DNA of 64,000 nucleotides from Palleronia marisminoris (GCF_900172315.1 NZ_FWFV01000008.1:62001-126000), one strand, 5' to 3'. Shown: positions 20,250 through 29,423, counted from the stretch's first letter. The notes: generated from the letters alone by a model not told the origin. A program made the numbers and translations.

Positions 20250-22577
20250 ATGAGCATTCAGGATATCTTGCGCACCATGGATTACGGCACCGCCCCCGAG
20301 GACGCGTCCATTGTCACCGCCTGGCTCGAGAAGCACCAGAACGGGCTGGGGCATTTCATCGACGGCGCCTTCACCGACCCGGGCGAGACCTTCGAGGTCG
20401 CGAACCCCGCCACGGGCGAGGTCATCGCCCATGTCACCCAAGGGTCCGAGGCCGACGTGGATGCCGCCGTCGCCGCCGCGCGCAGGGCGCAGCCGAAATG
20501 GGCAGCGCTGTCGGGGCACGAAAGGGCGCGGTATCTCTATGCGATCGCGCGGCATGTGCAGCAGCACACGCGGTTTCTCGCGGTGCTCGAGACGATCGAC
20601 AACGGAAAGCCGATCCGCGAATCCCGCGACATCGACGTGCCGCTGGTTGCGCGGCACTTCTACCACCACGCCGGTTGGGCCGAACTGGCCGAGGACGAGT
20701 TCGCGGGCACCGAACCCTACGGCGTCTGCGGACAAGTGATCCCGTGGAACTTCCCCCTGCTGATGCTCGCGTGGAAGATCGCCCCGGCGCTCGCTGCGGG
20801 CAACACGGTCGTGCTGAAACCGGCGGAATACACGCCGCTGACGGCGCTCGCCTTTGCCGAGATCTGCGTCGAGGTGGGCCTGCCCGCTGGCGTCGTGAAC
20901 ATCGTGACCGGCGACGGCGCGACGGGCGCGGCCATCGTGGCGCACAAGGGCGTGGACAAGGTGGCCTTCACCGGCTCGACCGAGGTGGGCCGGCGCATCC
21001 GCGAGCAGACGGCCGGCACGGGCAAGGGCCTGACGCTGGAGCTTGGGGGCAAGTCGCCCTTCGTGGTCATGCAGGACGCCGATCTGGACGCGGCGGTCGA
21101 AGGGGTCGTGGACGCGATCTGGTTCAACCAGGGGCAGGTCTGCTGTGCGGGCGCCCGTGTGCTGGTGGCCGAGGCGGTCGAGGATCGCCTGGTGGCGAAG
21201 CTGACCGCGCGGATGAAGACGCTGCGCGTGGGCGATCCGCTGGACAAGAACACCGACATGGGCGCGATCGTCCATCCGGTGCAGCTGGCCCGCATCCGGC
21301 GGCTGATGGAGGAAGGCGCGGCCGAAGGCGTGACCATCACGCAAGGCGAGGCGCCCGAGGGCTGCTTCTACCCGCCGACGCTGGTCACGGATGTCGCCCC
21401 CGCCAGCGTGCTGTCGACCGAGGAAATCTTCGGCCCCGTGGTCACGGTGACGCCGTTCCGCACCCCCGACGACGCGGTCGAGCTGGCGAACAATACGGCT
21501 TACGGTCTCGCGGCCTCGATCTGGTCCGAGAACGTGAACACCTGCCTGGACCTCGCGGGGCAGATCAAGGCGGGCGTCGTCTGGATCAACTGCACCAACG
21601 TCTTCGACGCGGGCGCGGGGTTCGGCGGCTACCGGGAAAGCGGCTTCGGCCGCGAAGGCGGGCGCGAGGGAATGATGGCCTATCGCCGCCATCATGCGCG
21701 CCGGGGCGAGGTGGTCGAGCCTGCCGAACCTCACGCGATACCGGGCGAGAACGCGGGCGCGGGAATCGACCGGACGGCGAAGCTCTATATCGGGGGCAGG
21801 CAGGCGCGCCCCGATAGCGGCTATGTCTATCAGGTGCCGGGCGGCCTTGCCGGGCTGGGCAATCGCAAGGACATCAGGAACGCGGTCGAGGCGGCGGCGA
21901 AGGCCGGCAGCTGGGGCGCGCAGACCGGGCACAACCGGGCGCAGGTGCTCTATTACCTGGGCGAGAATCTGTCGGCGCGGGCGGCGGAGTTCACTGAACG
22001 TCTGGCGGCGTTCGGTGCTTCGAAGGCCGATGCGAAGGCCGAGGTCGATTGCGCCATCCGCCGGTGCTTCTGGCACGCCGCACAGGCCGACAAGTTCGAC
22101 GGGGCGGTCCACGCCACCAAGTCGGCCCATGTGACACTGGCGATGCACGAACCGCTGGGGATCATCGGGATCGTCTGCCCCGACGTGGCGCCGCTGGCAG
22201 GGCTGATTTCGCTGGTGCTGCCGGCCATCGCCATGGGCAACCGGGTGGTCGTGGTGCCATCGCAGAGCAAGCCGCTCGCGGCGACGGACTTCTACCAGGT
22301 GCTCGAGACCAGCGACATGCCGGGCGGCGTGGTCAACATCGTCACCGGTCCGCGGGACGCACTGGCCAAGACGCTGGCCGAGCATGATGGCGTCGACGGC
22401 ATGTGGTACGTTGGCGGCGCGGGCGCGATGGTCGAAAAGGCCAGCGCAGGCAATCTCAAGCAGACGTGGGTCGAGCCCGACCGCGCCCGCGACTGGATCG
22501 GCGCCGATGGGCAGGGCAGGGGCTTCCTGCACCGCGCGACGCAGGTGAAGAACATCTGGGTGCCCTACGGCGCCTGA
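20250..22577 (+). CDS. Aldehyde dehydrogenase with a second, incomplete ALDH-like domain
   Basis: 775 residues. Residues 1 to about 480 form a full NAD-dependent ALDH: VIPWNFPLLML, cofactor loop FTGSTEVGRRI, general base Glu264 in LELGGKSPF and nucleophile Cys298 in NQGQVCCAG. Residues about 505-775 repeat the ALDH cofactor-binding half (LYIGGRQARP, PLGIIGIVCPDVAPLAGLI, MPGGVVNIVTG) but lack a recognisable catalytic Cys and end soon after. The second part is therefore probably structural or regulatory. Direct linkage to deoC (7 nt) suggests acetaldehyde as substrate, giving acetate or acyl product. This double-length ALDH beside deoC recurs in alphaproteobacteria. Confidence 0.88.
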   Translation: MSIQDILRTMDYGTAPEDASIVTAWLEKHQNGLGHFIDGAFTDPGETFEVANPATGEVIAHVTQGSEADVDAAVAAARRAQPKWAALSGHERARYLYAIARHVQQHTRFLAVLETIDNGKPIRESRDIDVPLVARHFYHHAGWAELAEDEFAGTEPYGVCGQVIPWNFPLLMLAWKIAPALAAGNTVVLKPAEYTPLTALAFAEICVEVGLPAGVVNIVTGDGATGAAIVAHKGVDKVAFTGSTEVGRRIREQTAGTGKGLTLELGGKSPFVVMQDADLDAAVEGVVDAIWFNQGQVCCAGARVLVAEAVEDRLVAKLTARMKTLRVGDPLDKNTDMGAIVHPVQLARIRRLMEEGAAEGVTITQGEAPEGCFYPPTLVTDVAPASVLSTEEIFGPVVTVTPFRTPDDAVELANNTAYGLAASIWSENVNTCLDLAGQIKAGVVWINCTNVFDAGAGFGGYRESGFGREGGREGMMAYRRHHARRGEVVEPAEPHAIPGENAGAGIDRTAKLYIGGRQARPDSGYVYQVPGGLAGLGNRKDIRNAVEAAAKAGSWGAQTGHNRAQVLYYLGENLSARAAEFTERLAAFGASKADAKAEVDCAIRRCFWHAAQADKFDGAVHATKSAHVTLAMHEPLGIIGIVCPDVAPLAGLISLVLPAIAMGNRVVVVPSQSKPLAATDFYQVLETSDMPGGVVNIVTGPRDALAKTLAEHDGVDGMWYVGGAGAMVEKASAGNLKQTWVEPDRARDWIGADGQGRGFLHRATQVKNIWVPYGA

Positions 22578-22705
22578 CCCCTCCCGCGGGCGCCCGTTCA
22601 TGGGGCCGCCTGCGGGTAAATGCCGCTTTGCCGCCCCCGACATGCCTCGGCGGGGTTGACGGAAAGGCGATCCGGCTCATCGTCTGCCGAAATTCGGAGG
22701 ACGAC

Positions 22706-24343
22706 ATGACCGAAGCGCCATGGTGGCAAAGAGCCGTCGGATACCAGATCTGGCCGCGGAGCTTTCAGGATTCGAACGGGGACGGGATCGGCGATCTGCC
22801 GGGCATCATCTCGCGCCTCGACCATCTCGCCGATCTGGGGGTGGGGTTCGTGTGGCTGTCGCCCGCCTATGCCTCGCCGCAGGCGGATATGGGCTACGAC
22901 ATCTCGGACTACCAGGACATCGCACCGGAATACGGCACGCTGGACGACATGGACCGGCTGATCGCCGAAGCCGGCAAGCGCGACATCGGCATCGTTATGG
23001 ACCTCGTCGTGAACCACTCGTCCGACAAGCACCACTGGTTCGAGGCCGCCCGCAACGACCGCAACGCGCCCGAGCGGGACTATTATATCTGGGCCGACCC
23101 CGGCCCTGATGGCGAGCCTCCCTCGAAGCTGCGGGCGTGCTTCGGGGGCCCGGCATGGAACTGGTGCGAACGGGCACAGCAATACTACCTGGGCTACTTC
23201 TCGCCGTTCCAGCCGGACCTCAACTGGCGCAACCCGGCGCTGCGCCGCGAGATCTGGGACATGATGAACTGGTGGTTCGACCGCGGCATCGCGGGGTTTC
23301 GCATGGACGTGATCTCGCTGATCGGGAAGGACGTGGACAACGAGGTCTTCGAAGAGGGGCCGTTCCTGCACGAGTACCTGCAGGAGATGCACCGCGAGAC
23401 GTTGCGTGGCCGCGACGTGGTGACGATCGGCGAAAGCTGGTCCGTCAGCCGCGAGACGGCGCCTCTTTACTGCGCAAAGGACCGGGACGAGCTGTCGATG
23501 GTCTTCCAGTTCAACCACATCAAGAGCCAGTGGCACGACATCCACGGCAAGTGGAAGCCCAAGCCCTTCGACCTCGTGTCGTTCAAGGACGAACTCTTCG
23601 GCTGGCAGACGGCGCTGGCGGACGAGGGGTGGAACTCGCTGTTTCTGTCGAACCACGACCTGCCGCGGCAGGTCTCGAAATACGGCGATCATGGCGAGTA
23701 TCACGAGCGGTCGGCGAAGGCGCTGGCGACGATGACGCACCTGATGAAGGGCACGCCGTTCATCTACCAGGGCGAAGAGATCGGGATGACGAACATCGCG
23801 CTCGAGCGGCTCGACCAGTTCCGTGATCTCGAGGCGATCGGTCTGTGGCACGAGGAGCACGAGCGCGGCGTCAGCTGGGAGACGTTCCTGGCCGGCGCCA
23901 ACGAGAACGGCCGGGACAATTCCCGGACGCCCGTGCAGTGGGACGATGGCGAGAATGCCGGCTTCACCACCGGGCACCCGTGGATCAAGGTGAACGACAA
24001 CTACCGCGAGGTGAACGTCGCCGCCGAGCGCAGCCGCCCCGACGGGATCATGGCGCATTACAGGGAGCTCGTGCGCCTGAGGCGCGATCGGGACGTGGTG
24101 GCACTGGGCCGGTTCGAGGGCGTGGCCGAGGATCACCCGCACGTGGTCGCCTATCTGCGCCACCTGGGAGACGAGCGGCTGGCCGTGGTCGTCAACATGA
24201 CCGGCGAAGAGGTGCGCTTCGATCCGCCCGAGACGCTTCGGATCGAAGGAGAGGGCCTTCTGGCGACTGTCGAGCCGCGGGACCGCATCGACGGCCCGCT
24301 GACCCTCGCCCCGTGGGAGAGTTTCGCGATCCACGCCCGCTGA
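22706..24343 (+). CDS. GH13 alpha-glucosidase
   Basis: 545-residue glycoside hydrolase family 13 enzyme of the oligo-1,6-glucosidase/alpha-glucosidase subfamily, probably cytosolic (no signal peptide). The (beta/alpha)8 motifs are visible: MDLVVNHSS (region I), nucleophile Asp201 in GFRMDVISL, acid/base Glu243 in TIGESW and Asp318 in LSNHDLPR. QDSNGDGIGDLPGI near the start is the calcium/substrate-loop motif. GGAGG precedes ATG 22706. No sugar transporter or regulator is adjacent, so it appears as a single transcription unit; preference for alpha-1,4 or alpha-1,6 bonds is not resolved. Confidence 0.93.
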   Translation: MTEAPWWQRAVGYQIWPRSFQDSNGDGIGDLPGIISRLDHLADLGVGFVWLSPAYASPQADMGYDISDYQDIAPEYGTLDDMDRLIAEAGKRDIGIVMDLVVNHSSDKHHWFEAARNDRNAPERDYYIWADPGPDGEPPSKLRACFGGPAWNWCERAQQYYLGYFSPFQPDLNWRNPALRREIWDMMNWWFDRGIAGFRMDVISLIGKDVDNEVFEEGPFLHEYLQEMHRETLRGRDVVTIGESWSVSRETAPLYCAKDRDELSMVFQFNHIKSQWHDIHGKWKPKPFDLVSFKDELFGWQTALADEGWNSLFLSNHDLPRQVSKYGDHGEYHERSAKALATMTHLMKGTPFIYQGEEIGMTNIALERLDQFRDLEAIGLWHEEHERGVSWETFLAGANENGRDNSRTPVQWDDGENAGFTTGHPWIKVNDNYREVNVAAERSRPDGIMAHYRELVRLRRDRDVVALGRFEGVAEDHPHVVAYLRHLGDERLAVVVNMTGEEVRFDPPETLRIEGEGLLATVEPRDRIDGPLTLAPWESFAIHAR

Positions 24344-24386
24344 TCCCGGGCGGAGAAAAAACCGGATGCACAGGGGCAATAGTCGC

Positions 24387-24415
24387 TTGACGCTTCCGGG
24401 GGTGCTGAATAGAAC
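24387..24415 (+). promoter_or_regulatory. Sigma-70-type promoter for the tRNA-Asp genes
   Basis: -35 TTGACG (24387-24392), 17-nt spacer, -10 TAGAAC (24410-24415), followed by a GC-rich discriminator (GCCCC). The first tRNA begins 35 nt further on. Such discriminators are typical of stringently controlled stable-RNA promoters. Confidence 0.7.
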
Positions 24416-24450
24416 GCCCCTCACGTTCGGGACACCCGATCGGGCATTGG

Positions 24451-24527
24451 GCGGTTGTAGCTCAGTTGGTTAGAGTACCGGCCTGTCACGCCGGGGGTCG
24501 CGGGTTCGAGCCCCGTCAACCGCGCCA
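24451..24527 (+). tRNA. tRNA-Asp (GTC)
   Basis: 77 nt including encoded CCA. Acceptor arms GCGGTTG/CAACCGC, anticodon GTC at 24485-24487 in the loop CTGTCAC, T-loop GGTTCGAGCC all present. Identical to the second copy 107 nt downstream. Confidence 0.97.
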
Positions 24528-24557
24528 CCTTTGCCCGAGGTCATACCGACGAAGAAT

Positions 24558-24634
24558 GCGGTTGTAGCTCAGTTGGTTAGAGTACCGGCCTGTCACGCCG
24601 GGGGTCGCGGGTTCGAGCCCCGTCAACCGCGCCA
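24558..24634 (+). tRNA. tRNA-Asp (GTC), second identical copy
   Basis: 77 nt with CCA; anticodon GTC at 24592-24594. Sequence identical to the copy at 24451-24527. The 30-nt spacer between them is unique sequence. Followed 10 nt later by an intrinsic terminator. Confidence 0.97.
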
Positions 24635-24644
24635 CTTTCTTCGA

Positions 24645-24675
24645 AAAGCCCCGCGGCGATGGCCGTCGGGGCTTT
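24645..24675 (+). terminator. Terminator of the twin tRNA-Asp unit
   Basis: Nine-bp stem (24645-24653 with 24667-24675) with additional inner CGGC/GCCG pairing; the right arm ends in TTT followed by CGTCGTT. It closes the tRNA transcript before the VOC gene at 24719. Confidence 0.75.
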
Positions 24676-24718
24676 CGTCGTTATAGGGTCCGGCTATCCA
24701 CTACGGAAAGGATCGACC

Positions 24719-25162
24719 ATGGCACTGCCACGTGAACGCGTCACGCTGATCACCCTCGGCGTCCGGGACATGGACCGCGCGAAAGCGTTCTACCGCGACT
24801 GGGGCTGGCGGCTCCACCCTAGCTCGCAAGGTGGCTTGACCGTCTACCAGATGAACGGCGCGGCTTTGGCCCTGTTCGAACTCGAGGCACTGGCCGAGGA
24901 TCAGTCGGTCGCGGTCGAAACCCTCGGCACCGGCGCCTCGACCCTGGCGCAGAACTGCGCTGACCGGGCAGAGGTCGACACCGTCTGCCGCGCCGCGGTC
25001 GCGGCGGGGGCGACGCTGCTGAAAGAGCCCGAAGAGGTGTTCTGGGGCGGGTATTCCGGCTACGTCGCCGATCCCGACGGTCATGTCTGGGAGATCGCGC
25101 ACAACCCGTTCTGGCCGTTGAACGACGATGGATCCCTGACGCTCCCGGACGAGGCAGGCTGA
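24719..25162 (+). CDS. VOC-family (glyoxalase/dioxygenase fold) protein
   Basis: 147 residues with the vicinal-oxygen-chelate fold: ITLGVRDMDRAKAFYRDWGW at the N-terminus and a C-terminal GYVADPDGHVWEIAHNPFW, whose Glu is a usual metal ligand. The first metal-ligand His seen in glyoxalase I is not present (the N-terminal strand reads LITLGVRD), so a classic glyoxalase I role is unlikely. GGAAAGGA precedes ATG 24719. Convergent with mazG, 5 nt apart. Function unknown. Confidence 0.8.
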   Translation: MALPRERVTLITLGVRDMDRAKAFYRDWGWRLHPSSQGGLTVYQMNGAALALFELEALAEDQSVAVETLGTGASTLAQNCADRAEVDTVCRAAVAAGATLLKEPEEVFWGGYSGYVADPDGHVWEIAHNPFWPLNDDGSLTLPDEAG

Positions 25163-25167
25163 ACGCG

Positions 25168-25998
25168 TCAGCCTCCAGCGTCGCCGCGCTCGGCCGCTTT
25201 CGCGGCGTTCCACAGCGCGTCCATTTCGGTCAGGTTCGATTGCGCGGGCGTCGTTCCGGCCTTGGCAAGTGCAGCCTCGATGAACCTGAAACGGCGCGAG
25301 AATTTCTCGTTCGTGCCGCGCAGGGCCGTTTCGGGGTCGACCCCCATGTGGCGCGCCAGGTTGGTGACGGCGAAGAGCAGGTCGCCCATCTCTTCGGCGA
25401 TCTTCTCTTGCGGCAGCGAGTCGCGCGCTTCGGCCAGTTCGCGGGCCTCTTCGGCGATCTTGTCGATCACCTCGCCGGTCGTGGGCCAGTCGAACCCGAC
25501 CCGCGCCGCCCGCTTCTGCAGCTTTTCCGCCCGCATCAGCGCCGGCAGACCAAGCGCCACGCCGTCCAGCGCCCCCGTCTCGCCACGGCGGGCGCGTTCG
25601 CGGGCCTTCTCGACCTCCCAGTCGGCGGTCTGCTGGTCCGCGGACTTCTCGCGCGACTGGTCGCCGAAGATATGCGGATGACGGTCGATCATCTTGTCGG
25701 TGATGCCCCGGATGACGTCCTGCAGGTCGAAGGCGCCGGCCTCTTCCGCCATGCGGGCATGAAAGACGGACTGGAACAGCAGGTCGCCGAGTTCGCCCTT
25801 CAGGTCCTCCATGTCGCCGCGGCGGATGGCGTCATCGACCTCGTAGGCTTCCTCGATCGTGTAGGGCGCGATGGTGCCGAAATCCTGCTCGATATCCCAT
25901 GGGCAGCCGGATTGTGGGTTGCGCAGACGGGCCATGACGGCGCGCAGGCGCTCCATTCCCTCGGGGACGTCGTAGATCGGGTCGGTGGTGTCGGTCAT
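25168..25998 (-). CDS. mazG: Nucleoside triphosphate pyrophosphohydrolase MazG
   Basis: Hydrolyses (d)NTPs to monophosphates, cleansing abnormal nucleotides and, in E. coli, limiting ppGpp. 276 residues with two MazG domains: the first carries GCPWDIEQDF, TIEEAYEVDDAI and GELGDLLFQSVFHA; the second has VIDKIAEEARELAEA and AEEMGDLLFAVTNLARH, giving the acidic EExxE...ExxD metal-binding sets. The start ATG (25998) has GGAGGCC upstream. This is the housekeeping MazG, not a toxin-antitoxin component. Confidence 0.94.
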   Translation of the reverse strand: MTDTTDPIYDVPEGMERLRAVMARLRNPQSGCPWDIEQDFGTIAPYTIEEAYEVDDAIRRGDMEDLKGELGDLLFQSVFHARMAEEAGAFDLQDVIRGITDKMIDRHPHIFGDQSREKSADQQTADWEVEKARERARRGETGALDGVALGLPALMRAEKLQKRAARVGFDWPTTGEVIDKIAEEARELAEARDSLPQEKIAEEMGDLLFAVTNLARHMGVDPETALRGTNEKFSRRFRFIEAALAKAGTTPAQSNLTEMDALWNAAKAAERGDAGG

Positions 25999-26097
25999 CG
26001 CGGGGCCTCCTTCCTGCCCGTCTTGGCGCGACCGGGCGGCACTGTCCATTGCGGGATGCGGCAGGGGAATTAGGTCCGGCGGAAAGGGAACCGCGCC

Positions 26098-26520
26098 ATG
26101 CTGAAGATCGCCGCCATCATCGCCATCGTGACCGCGCTTGCCGCCCTCGGCGTCGCCATCTGGGTGCGCAACATCTCGGTCCCCGTCGCGCGCTATCACG
26201 AGCGGTTCGAGGTCCTGCAGGAGGACAGGCTGTCCCAGGGCGGCTTCGTCGCGGTGCGGCCGACCGATGACGAGGGGTTCGCGCGGCTGGTCGAGGTGAT
26301 CGCGACAAGCCCGCGCACCACCTCGCTGGCCGGGCGGGTCGAGGAGGGGCATGTGTCCTTCGTCACGCGGACGCGCGTGATGGGCTTTCCCGACGTGACC
26401 AACGTGACCCGCACCGAGCGCGGCCTCGCGATCCGAGGGCACCTGGTGGTGGGCAAGGGCGACATGGGGGTGAACCGGCGCCGGATCGAAGGATGGCTGG
26501 CCGAGGCCGGCCTCTCTTGA
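26098..26520 (+). CDS. DUF1499 family membrane-anchored protein
   Basis: 140 residues: one N-terminal membrane helix (about residues 3-23), then a soluble domain facing the periplasm. The C-terminal signature GDMGVNRRRIEGWL and the upstream MGFPDVTNV segment mark DUF1499, a widespread family without established function. It is 31 nt upstream of prfA in the same orientation and may share its transcript. No catalytic motif is evident. Confidence 0.8.
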   Translation: MLKIAAIIAIVTALAALGVAIWVRNISVPVARYHERFEVLQEDRLSQGGFVAVRPTDDEGFARLVEVIATSPRTTSLAGRVEEGHVSFVTRTRVMGFPDVTNVTRTERGLAIRGHLVVGKGDMGVNRRRIEGWLAEAGLS

Positions 26521-26551
26521 CCGGGCGCCGCCTTCGCGCGAATGAGCGCGC

Positions 26552-27601
26552 ATGGTTCCACAGGACAGACTGAAGCAGATCGTCGCGCGTTTCGAGTATC
26601 TCGAAGCGGCCATGTCCGCGGGCGGCGGCGATATCGCGGCGCAGGGGCGGGAATATGCCGAACTGCGCCCGGTGGTCGAGACTGCGCGGATCTGGGAAAC
26701 GACCCATGACGAGATCGCCGAGGCAGAGGCGATGCTGGGCGATCCCGAGATGCGCGGCCTTGCCGAAGAGGAACTGCCCAAGCTGCGCAAGCGGTTGGAC
26801 GCGGCCGAAGAGGCGCTGCGCCTGGCGCTTCTTCCCAAGGACGCCGCCGATGCGCGGCCCGCGATCCTCGAGATCCGGCCGGGTACGGGCGGGGAAGAGG
26901 CCGCGCTGTTCGCCGCGGACCTGATGCGCATGTACCAGCGCTTCGCCGAGTCGCAGGGCTGGCGCTTCGACATTGTCGAGCGGGCCGAGACCGAGTTGGG
27001 CGGATTGAAGGAACTGGTGGCGAACGTGGCCGGCGACGGCGTCTTCGCCCGTCTGAAGTTCGAATCCGGCGTCCACCGCGTGCAGCGGGTTCCGACAACG
27101 GAATCGGGCGGGCGAATCCATACGTCGGCCGCGACGGTTGCCGTCCTGCCCGAAGCCGAAGAAGTGGACGTGGCCATCGCGCCCGGCGACCTGCGCATCG
27201 ACACGATGCGGTCGAGCGGCGCGGGCGGCCAGCACGTCAACACCACGGATTCGGCCGTGCGAATCACCCACATCCCCACCGGGATCGTCGTGACGTCGAG
27301 CGAGAAGTCCCAGCACCGCAACCGCGAGATCGCCATGCAGGTGCTGCGCGCGCGGCTCTTCGACATGGAGCGGCAGCGCGCCGCCACCGAGCGGGCCGAT
27401 GCGCGCAAGTCTCAGGTCGGGACGGGCGACCGGTCCGAGCGGATCCGCACCTACAACTTCCCCCAAGGCCGGCTGACCGATCACCGGATCAACCTGACGC
27501 TCTACAAGCTTGACCAGGTGATGCAGGGCGATCTGACCGACGTGATCGACGCGCTGGTGTCCGAGGATCAGGCCGCCCGGCTGGCCCAGTTCGAGGCATG
27601 A
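26552..27601 (+). CDS. prfA: Peptide chain release factor 1
   Basis: Recognises UAA and UAG and triggers peptide release. 349 residues. The catalytic GGQ is at residues 225-227 (GAGGQHVN). The RF1-type anticodon tripeptide is PTT in [13 protein letters not shown], corresponding to the P-x-T motif, not the SPF of RF2. Its stop overlaps the start of prmC (ATGA at 27598), whose product methylates the GGQ glutamine, so the enzyme and substrate are translationally coupled. Confidence 0.97.
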   Translation: MVPQDRLKQIVARFEYLEAAMSAGGGDIAAQGREYAELRPVVETARIWETTHDEIAEAEAMLGDPEMRGLAEEELPKLRKRLDAAEEALRLALLPKDAADARPAILEIRPGTGGEEAALFAADLMRMYQRFAESQGWRFDIVERAETELGGLKELVANVAGDGVFARLKFESGVHRVQRVPTTESGGRIHTSAATVAVLPEAEEVDVAIAPGDLRIDTMRSSGAGGQHVNTTDSAVRITHIPTGIVVTSSEKSQHRNREIAMQVLRARLFDMERQRAATERADARKSQVGTGDRSERIRTYNFPQGRLTDHRINLTLYKLDQVMQGDLTDVIDALVSEDQAARLAQFEA

Positions 27602-28422
27602 GCCCCGACGACGCGCTGCGGATGGCGCGCACCCGGCTTGGCCATTGTCCCGACCCGATGCGCGACGCCCGCCGCCTGCTGGCTGACGCCGCAGGGCTGG
27701 ACCCCGGCGCCCTGCACCGGCTGGACGACACGCTGCCAGCCGAGACGCGTGCGACGTTCGAGGCCCTCGTGGCGCGCCGAGCGGGCGGAGAGCCGCTGGC
27801 GCGCGTCCTTGGTTACCGCGATTTCTGGCGGCACCGTTTCCAGATCACGCCCGACGTGCTCGACCCCCGCGCCGATACCGAGACGCTGGTGGCGCGCGCG
27901 CTGGAGGTTCCGTGGCAGAGGGTCCTCGACCTCGGCACCGGCTCGGGCTGTATCCTGCTGAGCCTTCTGGCCGAACGCGGGGACGCGCAGGGCGTGGGCA
28001 CCGACATATCGGATGCGGCGCTCGACGTGGCGCGTGGCAATGCGGCGGTGCTGGGCCTGGCGGACCGGGTTCGCTTCGCACGTGCGGACTGGTGGCAAGG
28101 CGTCTCGGGGCGCTTCGACCTGATCGTGTCGAACCCGCCCTACATCGCCACGGACGAGATGGACGAACTCTCGCCCGAGGTCCGCGACCACGATCCGCGC
28201 CTTGCCCTCAGCCCCGGTGGCGACGGGCTGGAAGCCTACCGGATCATTGCAGGCGGCGCGGCTGACATGCTTGAACCCGGCGGAACGCTCATGGTCGAGA
28301 TCGGCTGGCAGCAAGGACCTGCCGTCACGCGACTGTTTTCCGCCGCCGGTCTTGCAGATGTCGCCCTGCATACCGATCTTGAGGGAAGGGACCGCGTCGT
28401 TTCGGCACGGCGGCCCCCTTAG
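27598..28422 (+). CDS. prmC: Peptide chain release factor N5-glutamine methyltransferase
   Basis: Methylates the GGQ glutamine of RF1/RF2 using SAM. 274 residues: helical N-domain, SAM-binding motif [15 protein letters not shown], and the diagnostic catalytic NPPY at residues 179-182 (SNPPYIA). The ATG overlaps the prfA stop by 4 nt. Standard prfA-prmC pair; a 227-nt spacer separates it from the DUF4167 gene. Confidence 0.96.
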   Translation: MSPDDALRMARTRLGHCPDPMRDARRLLADAAGLDPGALHRLDDTLPAETRATFEALVARRAGGEPLARVLGYRDFWRHRFQITPDVLDPRADTETLVARALEVPWQRVLDLGTGSGCILLSLLAERGDAQGVGTDISDAALDVARGNAAVLGLADRVRFARADWWQGVSGRFDLIVSNPPYIATDEMDELSPEVRDHDPRLALSPGGDGLEAYRIIAGGAADMLEPGGTLMVEIGWQQGPAVTRLFSAAGLADVALHTDLEGRDRVVSARRPP

Positions 28423-28649
28423 AGACCGCAAAAACTGCCTTCTGCGCGCAAAAGGATTGAAAATTAGCGGAATCGGCTTGCCAAGGCCTCTCACACATGG
28501 TCTTGCTGAGCCTGCAGAGTGTGAAACGCGCTAGAAGCGTTTGCCTCTGACACTGCCGGAACATGCCCGCCACAGCCGCCGATGTTACTCGGCCGGATCA
28601 GGCAAGGGCTGCCACATGCCAAAAAAACACAGGCCGGACCATCTCCGAC
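28423..28649 (+). other. Spacer between prmC and the DUF4167 gene
   Basis: 227 nt, less GC-rich than its flanks. It holds a small inverted repeat (28524-28529 with 28537-28542, 7-nt loop) and several TTG-containing promoter-like hexamers, none with a convincing partner. No clear terminator T-run follows the hairpin. Probably the promoter region of the DUF4167 gene. Confidence 0.4.
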
Positions 28650-29423
28650 ATGCGCTCTTCCAACAAACGCTCGCGGTCAAAGAACAACCGCAACCGCCCC
28701 TCTGGCGGCAACGTCGTCAATCGCGTCTTCGAAAGCTCCGGCCCCGAGGGGAAGGTGCGCGGTACGCCGCAGCAGATCATTGACAAGTACAACCAGCTGA
28801 CCCGTGACGCGCAGCTTTCTGGCGACCGCGTGGCCGCCGAGAACTTTGCCCAGCATGCCGAGCATTACACCCGCATGCTGGCCGAAGCGCAGCGCGAGAT
28901 GAACGAGCGTCAGGACCAGAACCAGAACCGCCAGCAGAACAACAATCAGCAGGGCGGCAACCAGCAGAACGACCAGCAGGGTCGGGGTGGTTCTCAGGAC
29001 GGCAATCAGCAGGGCTCGGACGACCGGGGCGATTCGCGGAACGACCGCCGCGACGAGCAGTCGGACAACCGTGACGCGCAGAACGACCGTCGCGACGCGC
29101 AGCCCGACAATCGCGAAACGCGAAGCGATCGCCGGGATGCACAGCCGGACGACCGCGACACCCCAGCCGACACCCGCGATGCGCAACCGGCCGAGGCGGC
29201 CGAGGCGAAGCCGGCACCCAAGCGCACCCGTCGTCCGCGCAAGAAGGACGACGACGTGATCGACGCGCCCAATGCGGACGAGTCGACGCTTGTCGAAACG
29301 CCGGAATCCAAGCCCAAGCGGACCCGCGCGCGCAAGCCGAAGCCTGCCGACACCGGTGGCGGCACCGACGAGGGCAACTCCGGCGAGACCGGCGGCAGCA
29401 GCGAAACGCAGAAGGTGGAGTGA
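28650..29423 (+). CDS. DUF4167 domain protein with long charged low-complexity tail
   Basis: 257 residues. Residues 1-85 form the conserved DUF4167 domain: basic start MRSSNKRSRSKNNRNR, then NVVNRVFESSGPEGKVRGT, YNQLTRDAQLSGDRVAAEN and HAEHYTRMLAEAQREM. The rest is low complexity: Gln/Asn-rich, then imperfect repeats of about 8 residues built on NDRRDAQ/SDNRD, then Lys/Arg/Pro-rich with RTRRPRKK. The product is probably cytosolic and partly disordered; its basic N-terminus suggests RNA or ribosome binding, which is inference. ATG 28650 is chosen because the conserved domain begins there; the ribosome-binding site is weak. Location after prfA-prmC is typical for this family. Confidence 0.8.
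   Translation: MRSSNKRSRSKNNRNRPSGGNVVNRVFESSGPEGKVRGTPQQIIDKYNQLTRDAQLSGDRVAAENFAQHAEHYTRMLAEAQREMNERQDQNQNRQQNNNQQGGNQQNDQQGRGGSQDGNQQGSDDRGDSRNDRRDEQSDNRDAQNDRRDAQPDNRETRSDRRDAQPDDRDTPADTRDAQPAEAAEAKPAPKRTRRPRKKDDDVIDAPNADESTLVETPESKPKRTRARKPKPADTGGGTDEGNSGETGGSSETQKVE
28906..29187 (+). repeat. Low-complexity imperfect repeats inside the DUF4167 gene
   Basis: In-frame degenerate repeats: a CAG/AAC-rich Gln-Asn part (28906-29020) and a GAC-CG-rich part encoding variants of DRRDAQxDNRD (about 29022-29187). Unit length in the second part is near 24 nt (8 codons). Confidence 0.6.

Noticed and set aside
20199-22643. 814-codon open frame antisense to the aldehyde dehydrogenase gene
   Set aside because: Shadow of the ALDH gene: composition is His/Arg/Asp-skewed, no ribosome-binding site at its start, and the sense frame carries clear catalytic motifs.
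24451-24634. Short direct repeats with a unique 30-nt spacer considered as a CRISPR-like array
   Set aside because: The 77-nt repeat units are complete tRNA-Asp genes with cloverleaf pairing and CCA ends; there are only two units.
25168-25998. MazG considered as part of a MazEF-type defence or toxin module
   Set aside because: The two-domain housekeeping MazG sequence with no mazE/mazF neighbours points to nucleotide pool cleaning.
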